A DNA stretch of 64,000 nt from Labrys miyagiensis (GTDB lineage Bacteria > Pseudomonadota > Alphaproteobacteria > Rhizobiales > Labraceae), in assembly GCF_030160835.1 (NCBI RefSeq), contig NZ_BSPC01000024.1:186001-250000 (forward strand). Direction: 5' to 3'. A program made the translations under genes and the position numbers. This document shows positions 52,039-60,321 of the stretch, piece after piece (the stretch's first letter is position 1; every line of letters starts with the position of its first letter). The notes beneath the pieces were generated by a model. The model did not search any database. It was not told where the DNA came from and saw only the letters and a program-made list of their open reading frames with translations.

Positions 52039-53685
52039 CTACCAGTTGCGGAACCGGCTCGGCGGCCGGTAGAGCCCGCCGGAGGCGAGCATGAGATCCT
52101 TGATCGAGCGGGCGGCGAGCAGGCTCCGGTCGGCGTCGAGTGGATCGATGCCGAGGTCCTCGGGCCGGCGGATCACGCCGCGCTCGCGCAGGTGCTCCAC
52201 CATGCCGGCATCGCGCGCGCGGCCGATCTCGGTATAGCCGGCAACGCCGCGGATGGCTTGCTCGCGCTCGTCCTTGCCGCGGCAGAGCAGCAGGTTGGCG
52301 ATGCCTTCCTCGGTGACGATGTGGGTGACGTCATCGCCATAGACCATCACCGGCGCGAGATCGAGCTTGAGCTTGTCGGCCAGTTCCAGCGCATCGAGGC
52401 GCTCGACGAAGAGCGAGGCATTGCCCTCGCCGAAAGTTTCGCCGATCTGCACCACCAACTTACGGCCGCGCCTCAAGGCCGGTGAGCTCTCCGGATCGGC
52501 CTCTGCGCCCGCCTTCAGCCAGGGCTCGCTGGGATGGCGCCGGCCCCGCGGGTCCGAGCCCATGTTCGGCGCGCCACCGAAGCCGGCGATGCGGCTGGTG
52601 GTGACGGTGGAGCTGTGGCCTTCGAGGTCGATCTGCAGGGTCGAGCCGATGAACAGGTCGCAGGCATAAAGTCCGGCCGTCTGCGAGAAGGCGCGGTTGG
52701 AGCGCAGCGAGCCGTCGGGGCCGGTGAAAAATACGTCCGGGCGGGCGGCGACATAATCCTCCATGCCCACTTCCGAGCCGAAGCAATGCACCTGCTCGAC
52801 CCAGCCCGCCTCGATGGCGGGAATGAGCGTGGGATGTGGATTGAGAGCGAAATGCGTGCAGATCTTGCCCTTCAGCCCCAACTTCTCGCCGAAAGTCGGC
52901 AGGATAAGTTCGATGGCGGCGGTGTTGAAGCCGATGCCGTGGTTGAGGCGGCGCACGCCATAGGGCGCGTAGAGTCCCTTGATGGCGAGCATGGCGGTGA
53001 GGATCTGCGTCTCGGTGATCGCCGCCGGATCGCGGGTGAACAGAGGCTCGACATAGAAGGGCTTCCCGGCCTCAACGACGAAATGCACGAGGTCGCCGGG
53101 GATATCGACGCGCGGCAGCTTGTCGACGATCTCGGCCACTTGCGCGATCACGAGGCCACTCTTGTAGCTGGTCGCCTCGACCACCGTCGGCGTGTCCTCG
53201 GTGTTGGGACCGGTATAGAGATTGCCCTCGCGATCGGCGCTCACCGCGGCGATCAGGGCGACCTGCGGCGTGAGGTCGATGAAATAGCGGGCGAAGAGTT
53301 CGAGATAGGTATGGACGGCGCCAAGCGCGATCTTGCCGCCGAACAGCATGCGGGCGATGCGCGCCGATTGCGGGCCCGAATAGGAATAATCGAGCCGGCT
53401 GGCGATGCCCTTGTCGAAGAGGTCGAGATGCGCGGGCAGCACCACGCCGGACTGCACCATATGCAGGTCGTGCACCCGGGTGGGATCGACCCCGGCGAGC
53501 GCCACGGCCAGCACATCCGCCTGCTTCTGGTTGTCGCCCTCGATACAGACCCGGTCGCCGGGCCGTAGCACGGCTTCGAGGAAGGCGGGCAGTGCTTCGG
53601 GTGCAACCGCCTTCCCCTTTGCGTGCGCGCGCCCTGCGGCGAGGCGTTCGGCCAGCATTGTTCTCTGCGTACTCCAGTCGGCCAT
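52039..53685 (-). CDS. mdcA: Malonate decarboxylase alpha subunit MdcA (acetyl-ACP:malonate ACP transferase)
   Basis: The 548-residue CoA-transferase-like subunit exchanges acetyl for malonyl on MdcC. Segments typical of MdcA include LRPGDRVCIEGDNQKQADVLA, YTGPNTEDTPTVVEATSYKSG and FGGAPNMGSDPRGRRHPSEPW. It is the first gene of the mdc operon; the ATG follows GGAGCGCCAA. Several TGTATGCA sequences lie upstream, between it and the divergent GntR gene. No malonate transporter gene is in the window. Confidence 0.95.
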   Translation of the reverse strand: MADWSTQRTMLAERLAAGRAHAKGKAVAPEALPAFLEAVLRPGDRVCIEGDNQKQADVLAVALAGVDPTRVHDLHMVQSGVVLPAHLDLFDKGIASRLDYSYSGPQSARIARMLFGGKIALGAVHTYLELFARYFIDLTPQVALIAAVSADREGNLYTGPNTEDTPTVVEATSYKSGLVIAQVAEIVDKLPRVDIPGDLVHFVVEAGKPFYVEPLFTRDPAAITETQILTAMLAIKGLYAPYGVRRLNHGIGFNTAAIELILPTFGEKLGLKGKICTHFALNPHPTLIPAIEAGWVEQVHCFGSEVGMEDYVAARPDVFFTGPDGSLRSNRAFSQTAGLYACDLFIGSTLQIDLEGHSSTVTTSRIAGFGGAPNMGSDPRGRRHPSEPWLKAGAEADPESSPALRRGRKLVVQIGETFGEGNASLFVERLDALELADKLKLDLAPVMVYGDDVTHIVTEEGIANLLLCRGKDEREQAIRGVAGYTEIGRARDAGMVEHLRERGVIRRPEDLGIDPLDADRSLLAARSIKDLMLASGGLYRPPSRFRNW

Positions 53686-53695
53686 TTGGCGCTCC

Positions 53696-53830
53696 TTGTA
53701 TGCAGTGCTTCAATTTATGGCTTGCCTTGTATGCAATAAGAGGAAGGAGTGTCAATCCCAGGATGCGTAACAGCTTCGTGATCGGTCTTGTGTATGCATG
53801 AGAGTGGATATCTGGGGTATCTGTATGCAA
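53696..53830. promoter_or_regulatory. Candidate GntR (MdcY-like) operator cluster, four TGTATGCA copies
   Basis: TGTATGCA occurs at 53697-53704, 53728-53735, 53791-53798 and 53822-53829, all in the same orientation; the second reads TTGTATGCAA, a near-palindrome. The 213-nt region separates mdcA (minus) from the GntR gene (plus). The motif resembles the TTGTATACAA-type sites of FCD-group GntR regulators, including MdcY. Confidence 0.65.
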
Positions 53831-53898
53831 AGGCATGGATTGCGGCGGAGTTCCCTCTATTGTGCGCTTTTCCGCGACGATGATACCGAGGGCAGGCG

Positions 53899-54603
53899 AT
53901 GATGCAGGCATTCGACGGCGATGACGAGAGTGGCGATGGCCGGAGCCTCATCTCCGACCGCATCCGCAATGCACTGACGGACGAGATCGCCTCGGGCCTC
54001 CTGGCGGCGGGGGCGGCGCTGGACGAGCAGCAGCTTGCCGACCGCTTCGGTGCCTCGCGCACGCCCGTGCGCGAGGCCTTGCGCCAGTTGGCGGTCAGCG
54101 GCCTGGTGGAAATGCGCCCGCGCCGCGGCGTCGTGGTCGCCCGCCTCACGCCTGAGCGCATCATGGACATGTTCGAGACCATGGCTGAGATCGAGGCGAT
54201 GTGCGTGAGGCTCGCCACCTATCGCATGACGCCGCTGGAGCGCAGCCGCCTCATCGAGCTGCACGAATCCTCGCGCGCCATGGTTATCAGCGGCGATTTC
54301 GATGCCTATGACGGCTTCAACCGAGCTTTCCACGAATGTATCTACCATGCGACCCACAACGCCTTCCTCGCCGAGCAGGCGATCGCGCTCAGGGCGCGGC
54401 TGAGCGCTTTCCGGCGCACGCAGCTGCGCCATGCCGAAAGGCTGAACCGCTCCACCGACGAACACGAGGCGATCATGCAGGCGATCGCGGAGGGGGATGG
54501 GGAGACGGCCTCGCGTCGCATGCGAGCCCATATGCTGAATGCTGCCACGGCGCTGCGCCTCTATATCGAGAGCCATGAAGTGTCGTCTCCGCCGGTCAGC
54601 TGA
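53899..54603 (+). CDS. mdcY: GntR-family regulator (FCD), probable malonate operon repressor
   Basis: The 234-residue regulator has an N-terminal winged helix (LISDRIRNALTDEIASGLL, QQLADRFGASRTPVREALRQL) and a C-terminal FCD effector domain with FNRAFHECIYHATHNAFL, whose Asp/His positions usually bind metal and a carboxylate ligand. It is divergent from mdcA, as the GntR repressor MdcY is from the malonate genes in Acinetobacter, so malonate-responsive control is likely. The symbol is given by position and family, not by proof. An alternative start is the second ATG at 53902. Confidence 0.85.
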   Translation: MMQAFDGDDESGDGRSLISDRIRNALTDEIASGLLAAGAALDEQQLADRFGASRTPVREALRQLAVSGLVEMRPRRGVVVARLTPERIMDMFETMAEIEAMCVRLATYRMTPLERSRLIELHESSRAMVISGDFDAYDGFNRAFHECIYHATHNAFLAEQAIALRARLSAFRRTQLRHAERLNRSTDEHEAIMQAIAEGDGETASRRMRAHMLNAATALRLYIESHEVSSPPVS

Positions 54604-54704
54604 ATTTCTTCACAGTGGATCGACGGATTCGTCATGAGGGTCCGTTAAAAGGCTGGATCCCAGCCCGCCCCCTCCCGGGACGTGCCAACCGCGAAGAGAG
54701 CCTT

Positions 54705-55166
54705 ATGATCCGTCCCCTGCTGCTTGCCCTTGTCCTGACCACCGCCGCCAGCCCGGCCCTCGCGCAGACCACGCCGGCACCCGCCCCGAGTGCGCCTGCG
54801 CCGGCCGCGCCCGCGGCCCCAGCGCCCGCCACCCCGGATGCTTCCGCGACGCCGGCCGGACAGCGCAGCCTTACGCTGGCACAGTTCCAGGCGCAGCGGG
54901 AAAAGGCCTATATGGCTGCCGATACCGATGGCGATGGCAAGATCAGCCAGGCCGAATGGACGGCATTCGCTGCCAAACGCAAGGCAAAGGGCGATCCGGC
55001 CAAGCTTTTTGCCCGCATTGACGCCAATCACGATGGCTTCATCGACCATGGCGAACTCGATGCCTTCCTCGCCAAGCGGTTTGCCCGGCTGGACAAGAAC
55101 AAGGATGGGGTGCTGACGGGGAACGAACTACCCGGTCACAAATCCGCTGCCAAGCAGGACCAGTGA
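54705..55166 (+). CDS. Exported EF-hand calcium-binding protein
   Basis: The 153-residue protein has a Sec signal peptide (LLLALVLTTAASPALAQ), a low-complexity Ala/Pro linker (about residues 25-55), and three EF-hand loops: DTDGDGKISQAEW, DANHDGFIDHGEL and DKNKDGVLTGNEL. It should bind calcium in the periplasm. It precedes an ECF sigma factor operon in the same direction, 41 nt away, so it may be a target or part of the same stress response. The start at 54705 is set by the signal peptide. Confidence 0.88.
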   Translation: MIRPLLLALVLTTAASPALAQTTPAPAPSAPAPAAPAAPAPATPDASATPAGQRSLTLAQFQAQREKAYMAADTDGDGKISQAEWTAFAAKRKAKGDPAKLFARIDANHDGFIDHGELDAFLAKRFARLDKNKDGVLTGNELPGHKSAAKQDQ

Positions 55167-55207
55167 TGCACGGACAGACGCCATGACCATTGGGGGTTCG
55201 CCAGCCT

Positions 55208-55750
55208 ATGGCTCCCGATCCGGACGAGGAGTTGGTTCGCCGCATCGGTGGGGGCGACGAAGCGGCCATGCGGGCCCTCGTCGCCCGCAAGCTGCCGCGC
55301 CTGCTGGCGCTCGCCAGGCGTATGCTGGGCGATGCTGCGGAAGCGGAGGACGTCGCGCAGGAGACTTTCGTGCGGATCTGGCGCCACGCCGCAGGCTGGC
55401 GCACCGAGCGGGCGCGCTTCGACACCTGGGTTCATCGGGTGGCGCTCAATCTCTGCTACGACCGGTTGCGCCGCCGACGCGAATGGACGAGCGAGGACCT
55501 GCCGGAGATCGCCGATGGCGATCATGCCGAAGCCCAGCGGCATGAGGATGACAGCCTCCGGGTCGAGCGGGCCCTGAAGGCGATCGCTCCACGCCAGCGC
55601 GAGGCGATCGTGCTGACCTATTACCAGACGATGTCCAATGCCGAGGCGGCTGCGGTGATGGATGTCAGTATCGAGGCGCTGGAAAGCCTGCTTGCGCGCG
55701 GCCGGCGCTCGTTGCAGACGCTTCTGATGGGGGATGAGAACGATGGATAA
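55208..55750 (+). CDS. ECF RNA polymerase sigma factor
   Basis: The 180-residue sigma-70 family member has only regions 2 and 4. Region 2 reads ARRMLGDAAEAEDVAQETFVRIW then ARFDTWVHRVALNLCYDRLRR; region 4 reads LPPRQREAIVLTYYQTMSN-like (here APRQREAIVLTYYQTMSNAE) then ALESLLARGRRSLQTLL. ATG 55208 is preferred to a TTG 18 nt upstream. Its stop overlaps the start of the next gene by 8 nt. With the following membrane and periplasmic proteins it forms a surface-signalling operon. Confidence 0.93.
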   Translation: MAPDPDEELVRRIGGGDEAAMRALVARKLPRLLALARRMLGDAAEAEDVAQETFVRIWRHAAGWRTERARFDTWVHRVALNLCYDRLRRRREWTSEDLPEIADGDHAEAQRHEDDSLRVERALKAIAPRQREAIVLTYYQTMSNAEAAAVMDVSIEALESLLARGRRSLQTLLMGDENDG

Positions 55751-56075
55751 GGGGCTGGACATGATGACGGCGGACCGTTTTGCCGCCCTTGCCGCCGCCT
55801 ATGGCAGCGAGCTGCGGAACTGGCCGCCACTGGAGCGCGCCGATGGTGACCGTTTTGCCAGGCAGGCGCAGGGGCGCGCCATCCTCGACATGGCGCGCCG
55901 GCTCGATATCGCGCTGGGCCGTATCGTCGAGCGCTGGGGTCCAGCCTGGAGCAACAGCCGGCAGACTCGGCAGGAGGCCTTCGAGCGCCGCGAGCGCGAA
56001 CTGGCCGCGGCGCCGCTGCGGGGCCGATCCCGAAAGGCGCAGGCCCTGCCGAGGGGAGACGACAGCCATGGCTGA
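55743..56075 (+). CDS. Small protein of the ECF operon, paralogue of the next gene (candidate soluble anti-sigma)
   Basis: This 110-residue protein has no membrane segment. Its first 60 residues align with those of the next gene: FAALAAAYGSELRNWPPLER and GRAILDMARRLDIAL against FEALAMAYGGQLQCWPQKER and GKAILARAGRLDALL. The C-terminus is basic (RERELAAAPLRGRSRKA). Overlap with the sigma gene (ATGGATAA) points to translational coupling, as usual for anti-sigma factors. Function is inferred from position. Confidence 0.7.
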   Translation: MDKGLDMMTADRFAALAAAYGSELRNWPPLERADGDRFARQAQGRAILDMARRLDIALGRIVERWGPAWSNSRQTRQEAFERRERELAAAPLRGRSRKAQALPRGDDSHG

Positions 56076-56511
56076 GTTGGCAGGACGAATGGATGCCGGG
56101 CATTTCGAGGCCCTCGCGATGGCCTATGGCGGGCAATTGCAGTGCTGGCCGCAGAAGGAGCGGGCGCTGGCGCAAGCCTTCGCCCTCACGGAGGAGGGCA
56201 AGGCCATTCTCGCACGGGCAGGCCGTCTCGACGCGCTGCTTGACGGCTATGCCGTGCCTGCGCCGGCCGCCGGCCTCCATGCCCGCATCCTGCAGGATGG
56301 CAAGGCGGGACTGGCGCGGCGGCGACGCGTATGGCTGTGGTGGTCGGGCTTCGGTCTCGCCGGCGTCGGCGTCGCCGGCGCGCTGGCGGGCGCTGTGCTG
56401 GTGACGGTGCTCGCCCCGGTGGCCCGGCCCGAGCATGCCGTCTTCGATGCGAACACCACCGCCTTCGGGGATGTCGGCCCGGGGCGGCCGGCAGCGGAGG
56501 AGGATCTCTGA
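56068..56511 (+). CDS. Membrane protein of the ECF operon, paralogue of the previous gene (candidate anti-sigma)
   Basis: The 147-residue protein has the shared N-terminal domain (residues 9-58) followed by one transmembrane helix (about 93-117, WWSGFGLAGVGVAGALAGAV) and a short outer tail. The topology is that of membrane anti-sigma factors: a cytosolic sigma-binding part and a periplasmic tail. Its start overlaps the stop of the previous gene. The periplasmic sensor encoded next would be its partner. Not matched to a named anti-sigma family. Confidence 0.72.
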   Translation: MAELAGRMDAGHFEALAMAYGGQLQCWPQKERALAQAFALTEEGKAILARAGRLDALLDGYAVPAPAAGLHARILQDGKAGLARRRRVWLWWSGFGLAGVGVAGALAGAVLVTVLAPVARPEHAVFDANTTAFGDVGPGRPAAEEDL

Positions 56512-56513
56512 TC

Positions 56514-56954
56514 GTGGCCGGTTCCCGTCTTCCCCTGATCGTTTCGGTCGTGCTCAACGTCTTCCTGCTCGGATGCCTGGCGGGCGGAGCGGTCTGGGTC
56601 CATATGCACACGCCGCTGCCCGGCGGTTCCCTGCAGGCGGCCGCCCAGGAATTGCCGCCAGCCGAGCGCGATGCCTTCCGCGAAGCCCTGCGCACCGTGC
56701 GGCAGGAGAATCGCCAGACCATCCTCGATGGCCAGCAGGCCCGACGTGATGCTGCCGAGCTTCTGAAGCAGCCTACCGTCGATGCGACCGCGCTTTCGGC
56801 TGCTCTCGAGCGTGCCCGCACCGCCGATGTCACCGTGCGTGCCAAGGTGGAGCAGCGCATCGCCGAATTCGCCGCGGCGAGTTCGCCGGGCGTGCGGCTC
56901 CTGCTGGCCGAAGGACTGGCACGCCATCTGCCGCCTCCAAAAAAATCACCCTGA
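56514..56954 (+). CDS. Periplasmic sensor, CnrX/CpxP/Spy-like (heavy-metal-resistance domain)
   Basis: The 146-residue protein has an N-terminal anchor (LPLIVSVVLNVFLLGCLAGGAVW) and a helical hairpin periplasmic domain: LPPAERDAFREALRTVRQENR, ILDGQQARRDAAELLKQPTV and ALERARTADVTVRAKVEQRIAEF. This is the DUF/heavy-metal-sensor layout of CnrX and relatives. GTG at 56514 is taken as the start, behind GGAGGAGGATCTCTG. In Cnr-type systems the sensor controls an anti-sigma and ECF pair; the neighbourhood matches. Confidence 0.8.
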   Translation: MAGSRLPLIVSVVLNVFLLGCLAGGAVWVHMHTPLPGGSLQAAAQELPPAERDAFREALRTVRQENRQTILDGQQARRDAAELLKQPTVDATALSAALERARTADVTVRAKVEQRIAEFAAASSPGVRLLLAEGLARHLPPPKKSP

Positions 56955-57042
56955 CTGGCGACGGATCGGGTCAAGCGCTGCGTTGAAGGAATGAAGGAGG
57001 CGATACCCGTCTCCCCCTTTCATCAACCGATGGAGTAGTGCG

Positions 57043-57315
57043 TTGATCAGATCTCTGAGCCTTGCCGCCGCGGCTTTTGGCGGCCTGATGATGACGGCCG
57101 GTGCGGCCTCCGCCATGCCGCTTGCGCCCGCCACGCCTGCAGGTCCTGCCGTGGTGCAGGATATCAGCTGGGGCTGTGGTCCCGGCTGGCACCCCAATCC
57201 CTGGGGGCGCTGTGTCCCGAACGCGCCGGTCTATTATGGCTGGGGCTGGCGCCACCCGGTCCGTTACGGCTGGGGCTGGCACCGGCCCTATGGCTATTAC
57301 GGCCGCTGGCACTGA
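57043..57315 (+). CDS. Small secreted GCG-motif (GCG_CRPN-like) protein
   Basis: The 90-residue protein has a signal peptide (LAAAAFGGLMMTAGAASA) and the same mature layout as the protein at 2908: MPLAP near the cleavage site, VVQDISWGCGPGWHPNPWGR CVP, then a tail of Tyr, Gly, Trp and His. The start codon appears to be TTG at 57043, with GGAG 7 nt before it. It lies directly after the ECF-sensor operon, on the same strand. Function unknown; envelope-exposed. Confidence 0.8.
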   Translation: MIRSLSLAAAAFGGLMMTAGAASAMPLAPATPAGPAVVQDISWGCGPGWHPNPWGRCVPNAPVYYGWGWRHPVRYGWGWHRPYGYYGRWH

Positions 57316-57327
57316 TACGCCTTATTG

Positions 57328-57357
57328 AGCCGGGCGATCCCATGGCGGCGCCCGGCT
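57328..57357 (+). terminator. Hairpin after the secreted GCG-motif gene
   Basis: AGCCGGGCG (57328-57336) pairs perfectly with CGCCCGGCT (57349-57357) over a 12-nt loop, 12 nt after the stop codon. It lacks a clear T tract, so it may be a weak terminator or an RNA-stabilising stem. Confidence 0.45.
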
Positions 57358-57388
57358 GTCACCCCCAGGTTAGCAATCGAGGTCCAAC

Positions 57389-58876
57389 GTGGCAGTATCC
57401 GCCTCCAATCCCGATGCGGCCCTGGTCGCCTTCAACCGCTTCGGCCTCGGCGCCCGCCCGGGTGACCTCGCCAAGCCGGGCAACGACCCGCGCGGGTTCC
57501 TCAGGTCGGAGCTTGCGACGCCGGACATCGCCCTGATCACGGTTGGCCTTCCCGGGGCCGGGGATTTGCCCGGCAGCACGCCGGCCATTCAGGCAAGCAT
57601 GGCCGAGGCCATGGAGCGCAAGATGGAACGCGATCGCATGGCCGTCTCGGCAGCCGATGCCGGTGCCGCCATGCCGGCGCTCGCCATGAGCCCGGAAACG
57701 GCGCAGGCCATGCCAAGCCAGGCAATGTCGGGCAACGACAAGCCCAAGCCGCCCCGGCCTTCCGTGGAACAGAAGCTGTTCCGGGCCGAGGCGCAGGCCC
57801 GTTTCGACAAGGCGCTGGGGGCCGAGATTGGTTTCGTCGAGCGCCTCGTCGCCTTCTGGTCGAACCATTTCTGCGTGTCGATCGCGAAGGATAATATCGT
57901 CCGCGCTTCGGCTGGGGCCTTCGAGCGCGAGGCCATCCGTCCCTTCGTGCTGGGGCAGTTCGCCGACATGCTGCTGGCCGTCGAGCATCACCCGGCCATG
58001 CTGTTCTATCTCGACAACCAGCAGTCGATCGGCCCGGATTCGCGGGCCGGCAAGAACCGCAACCGCGGGCTCAACGAGAACCTCGCCCGCGAGATTATGG
58101 AGCTGCACACATTGGGTGTAGGCAGCGGTTACACCCAGGCAGACGTTACCGCTTTCGCGCGCATCCTCACCGGCTGGATGATGGCCGGGCGCGAGGGGCG
58201 CCTCGGCGAACCTGGCACCTTCGTGTTCAATGCCAACACGCATGAGCCAGGCGACGAGGTCTTCATGGGCAAGACCTATCCGGCCGGCGGCATGGGCCAG
58301 GCCGAGGCAGTGCTCAGCGATGTCGCCCGCCATCCCGCGACAGCCCAGCATATCGCTGCCGAGCTCGCACGCCATTTCATCGCCGACGATCCGCCGCCCT
58401 CGGCCGTGGCCCAGCTCGCCAAGGTCTTCACCGACCGTGATGGCGATCTGAGGGCGCTCGCGGTCACGCTGATCAACTTGCCGGAAGCCTGGTCGCAGCC
58501 CCTGACCAAGATGCGCTCGCCCCTCGACTACACTCTGGCCATCCGGCGCGCTGTCGGTTCCGCAGCCGGCGCCGATCCAGGCCCGACGCTCAACTGGCTC
58601 AACATGCTGGGCGAGCCGCTGTGGCAGCCGCCCGGACCGAACGGCTTCCCCGACACGGCCGACGCCCATGCCTCGCCCGCCGGCATGAAGATGCGGCTCG
58701 ACATCGCCTGGCAGGCGGCGCGCCAGATCAAGGACATCGGCGAACCCAACGACGTGCTGGAGGCGGTGGTCGGTTCCTCCGCCTCGCCCGAGACGCGCCA
58801 GGCTATCGCCAGGGCCGAGTCGCGCCAGCAGGCCGTGGCGCTGCTGTTCATGGCACCCGAATTCCAACGGAGATAG
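57389..58876 (+). CDS. DUF1800 domain protein
   Basis: The 495-residue DUF1800 protein has the FNRFGLGARPGDL opening, FWSNHFCVS, NENLAREIMELHTLGVGSGYTQADV (the family hallmark) and LARHFIADDPP segments. These proteins almost always occur next to a DUF1501 protein, as here (4-nt gap), and are thought to act as a pair at the envelope or in secretion; the molecular function is unknown. The start codon is GTG at 57389. No classical signal peptide is visible. Confidence 0.93.
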   Translation: MAVSASNPDAALVAFNRFGLGARPGDLAKPGNDPRGFLRSELATPDIALITVGLPGAGDLPGSTPAIQASMAEAMERKMERDRMAVSAADAGAAMPALAMSPETAQAMPSQAMSGNDKPKPPRPSVEQKLFRAEAQARFDKALGAEIGFVERLVAFWSNHFCVSIAKDNIVRASAGAFEREAIRPFVLGQFADMLLAVEHHPAMLFYLDNQQSIGPDSRAGKNRNRGLNENLAREIMELHTLGVGSGYTQADVTAFARILTGWMMAGREGRLGEPGTFVFNANTHEPGDEVFMGKTYPAGGMGQAEAVLSDVARHPATAQHIAAELARHFIADDPPPSAVAQLAKVFTDRDGDLRALAVTLINLPEAWSQPLTKMRSPLDYTLAIRRAVGSAAGADPGPTLNWLNMLGEPLWQPPGPNGFPDTADAHASPAGMKMRLDIAWQAARQIKDIGEPNDVLEAVVGSSASPETRQAIARAESRQQAVALLFMAPEFQRR

Positions 58877-58880
58877 GATC

Positions 58881-60113
58881 ATGGCCCTGCTTTGCGAAAT
58901 GCCCCATCCTTCCCGTCGCGCCGTGCTGCTCGGTGGCGGCGCCCTGTTCGCCTGGGCCTATCTGCCGCGCTTTGCCCGCGCCGCCGACGGCCGCGATCCC
59001 CGCCTCGTCGTCATTGTATTGCGTGGAGCGCTTGACGGGCTCTCGACCGTGGGCCCGGTGGGCGATCCCGACTATGCCGGGCTGCATGGTGATATCGCCC
59101 TGGCGTTGAACGGCCCGCATCCCGCCCTGCCGCTCGACGGCTTCTTCGCCGTCAACCCGGCGATGCCGAATTTCGCCCGCCTGTTCCAGGCCAAGCAGGC
59201 GGCGGTCGTGCATGCCGCCGCCACGGGCTATCGCGACCGCTCGCATTTCGACGGGCAGGACGTGCTGGAGAGCGGTTATCCCGGCCCCGGCCATATCGCC
59301 ACCGGCTGGCTCAACCGCGCGCTGTCGGCTCTGCCGAGCGGTGACAGGGTGGGCCTCAAGGGCGGCCTTGCCGTCGGCCCGTCGACGCCGCTGGTCATGC
59401 GCGGCGCCGCCCCGGTGCTCGGGTGGGCGCCGCAGACCCTGCCCGATCCGAGCGACGACCTCGCCGACCGCGTGCTCGACCTCTACAATCACCGCGATCC
59501 CGTGCTGGCCTCGGCCCTGCAGCACGGCCTTGAGGCCGGCCGCATGGCGGCCGGCGACGGCATGGCCGGCATGGGCCGCAAGGGCGGTCTCGACAATGCC
59601 GCCGGCATGCGCCAGGCGGCGGAGGGCGCGGCGCGGCTGATCGCCGCCGATGATGGCCCGCGCGTCGCCGCGCTCGCCTTCGACGGTTGGGACACCCATG
59701 TCAACGAGGGGGGCGCCACCGGCCGGCTCGCCATGCTGCTGGGCGGCCTCGACGGCGCCTTCGCGGCCCTGGAGACCGGGCTCGGAGAGCGCTGGAAGGA
59801 TACGGCGGTGGTCGCCATCACTGAGTTCGGCCGCACCGCGCGCATCAACGGCACTGTCGGCACCGATCACGGCACCGGCACGGTGGTGCTGCTCGCCGGC
59901 GGCGCCATCAAGGGCGGGCGGGTGATCGCCGACTGGCCGGGCCTGAAGGAGGCGCAGCTCTACCAGGGCCGCGATCTCGCTCCCACCTGCGATGTACGCG
60001 GCGTGCTGAAGGGACTGCTCGCCGACCAGTTCGGTCTTTCGGCGGCTGTTCTTGGCGACAAGGTCTTCGCGGACTCTGGGTCCGTGAAGCCGATGCAGGG
60101 GTTGATAGCCTGA
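58881..60113 (+). CDS. DUF1501 domain protein with Tat signal
   Basis: The 410-residue protein has a twin-arginine leader HPSRRAVLLGGGALFAWAYLPRFARA and the sulfatase-like DUF1501 domain: LVVIVLRGALDGLSTVGPVGD, TGYRDRSHFDGQDVLESG, AFDGWDTHVNEGG, TEFGRTARINGTVGTDHGTG. The metal-ligand-type residues (D, H) of the alkaline-phosphatase-like fold are present. It is the partner of the DUF1800 gene, in one operon, and is probably exported to the periplasm. The enzyme activity is not established. Confidence 0.93.
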   Translation: MALLCEMPHPSRRAVLLGGGALFAWAYLPRFARAADGRDPRLVVIVLRGALDGLSTVGPVGDPDYAGLHGDIALALNGPHPALPLDGFFAVNPAMPNFARLFQAKQAAVVHAAATGYRDRSHFDGQDVLESGYPGPGHIATGWLNRALSALPSGDRVGLKGGLAVGPSTPLVMRGAAPVLGWAPQTLPDPSDDLADRVLDLYNHRDPVLASALQHGLEAGRMAAGDGMAGMGRKGGLDNAAGMRQAAEGAARLIAADDGPRVAALAFDGWDTHVNEGGATGRLAMLLGGLDGAFAALETGLGERWKDTAVVAITEFGRTARINGTVGTDHGTGTVVLLAGGAIKGGRVIADWPGLKEAQLYQGRDLAPTCDVRGVLKGLLADQFGLSAAVLGDKVFADSGSVKPMQGLIA

Positions 60114-60321
60114 GCGTGGTTAATCGGCGGAAAAGCAGTATGGCGTCAATGTGGCAGATATTGACACCGTTGCCTTGAATGTAAATGGAATGCTTCTCGC
60201 TGTATTGATCAGTAGTTATGAGTGAGAAGCAATTTATATCGATGAAATTACTATTCATGAAGCATTAAGTTGCACTGGGTAGGGTGGCTTCATCGCTGGG
60301 GTGCGTATGTAGGAGTTTCCC

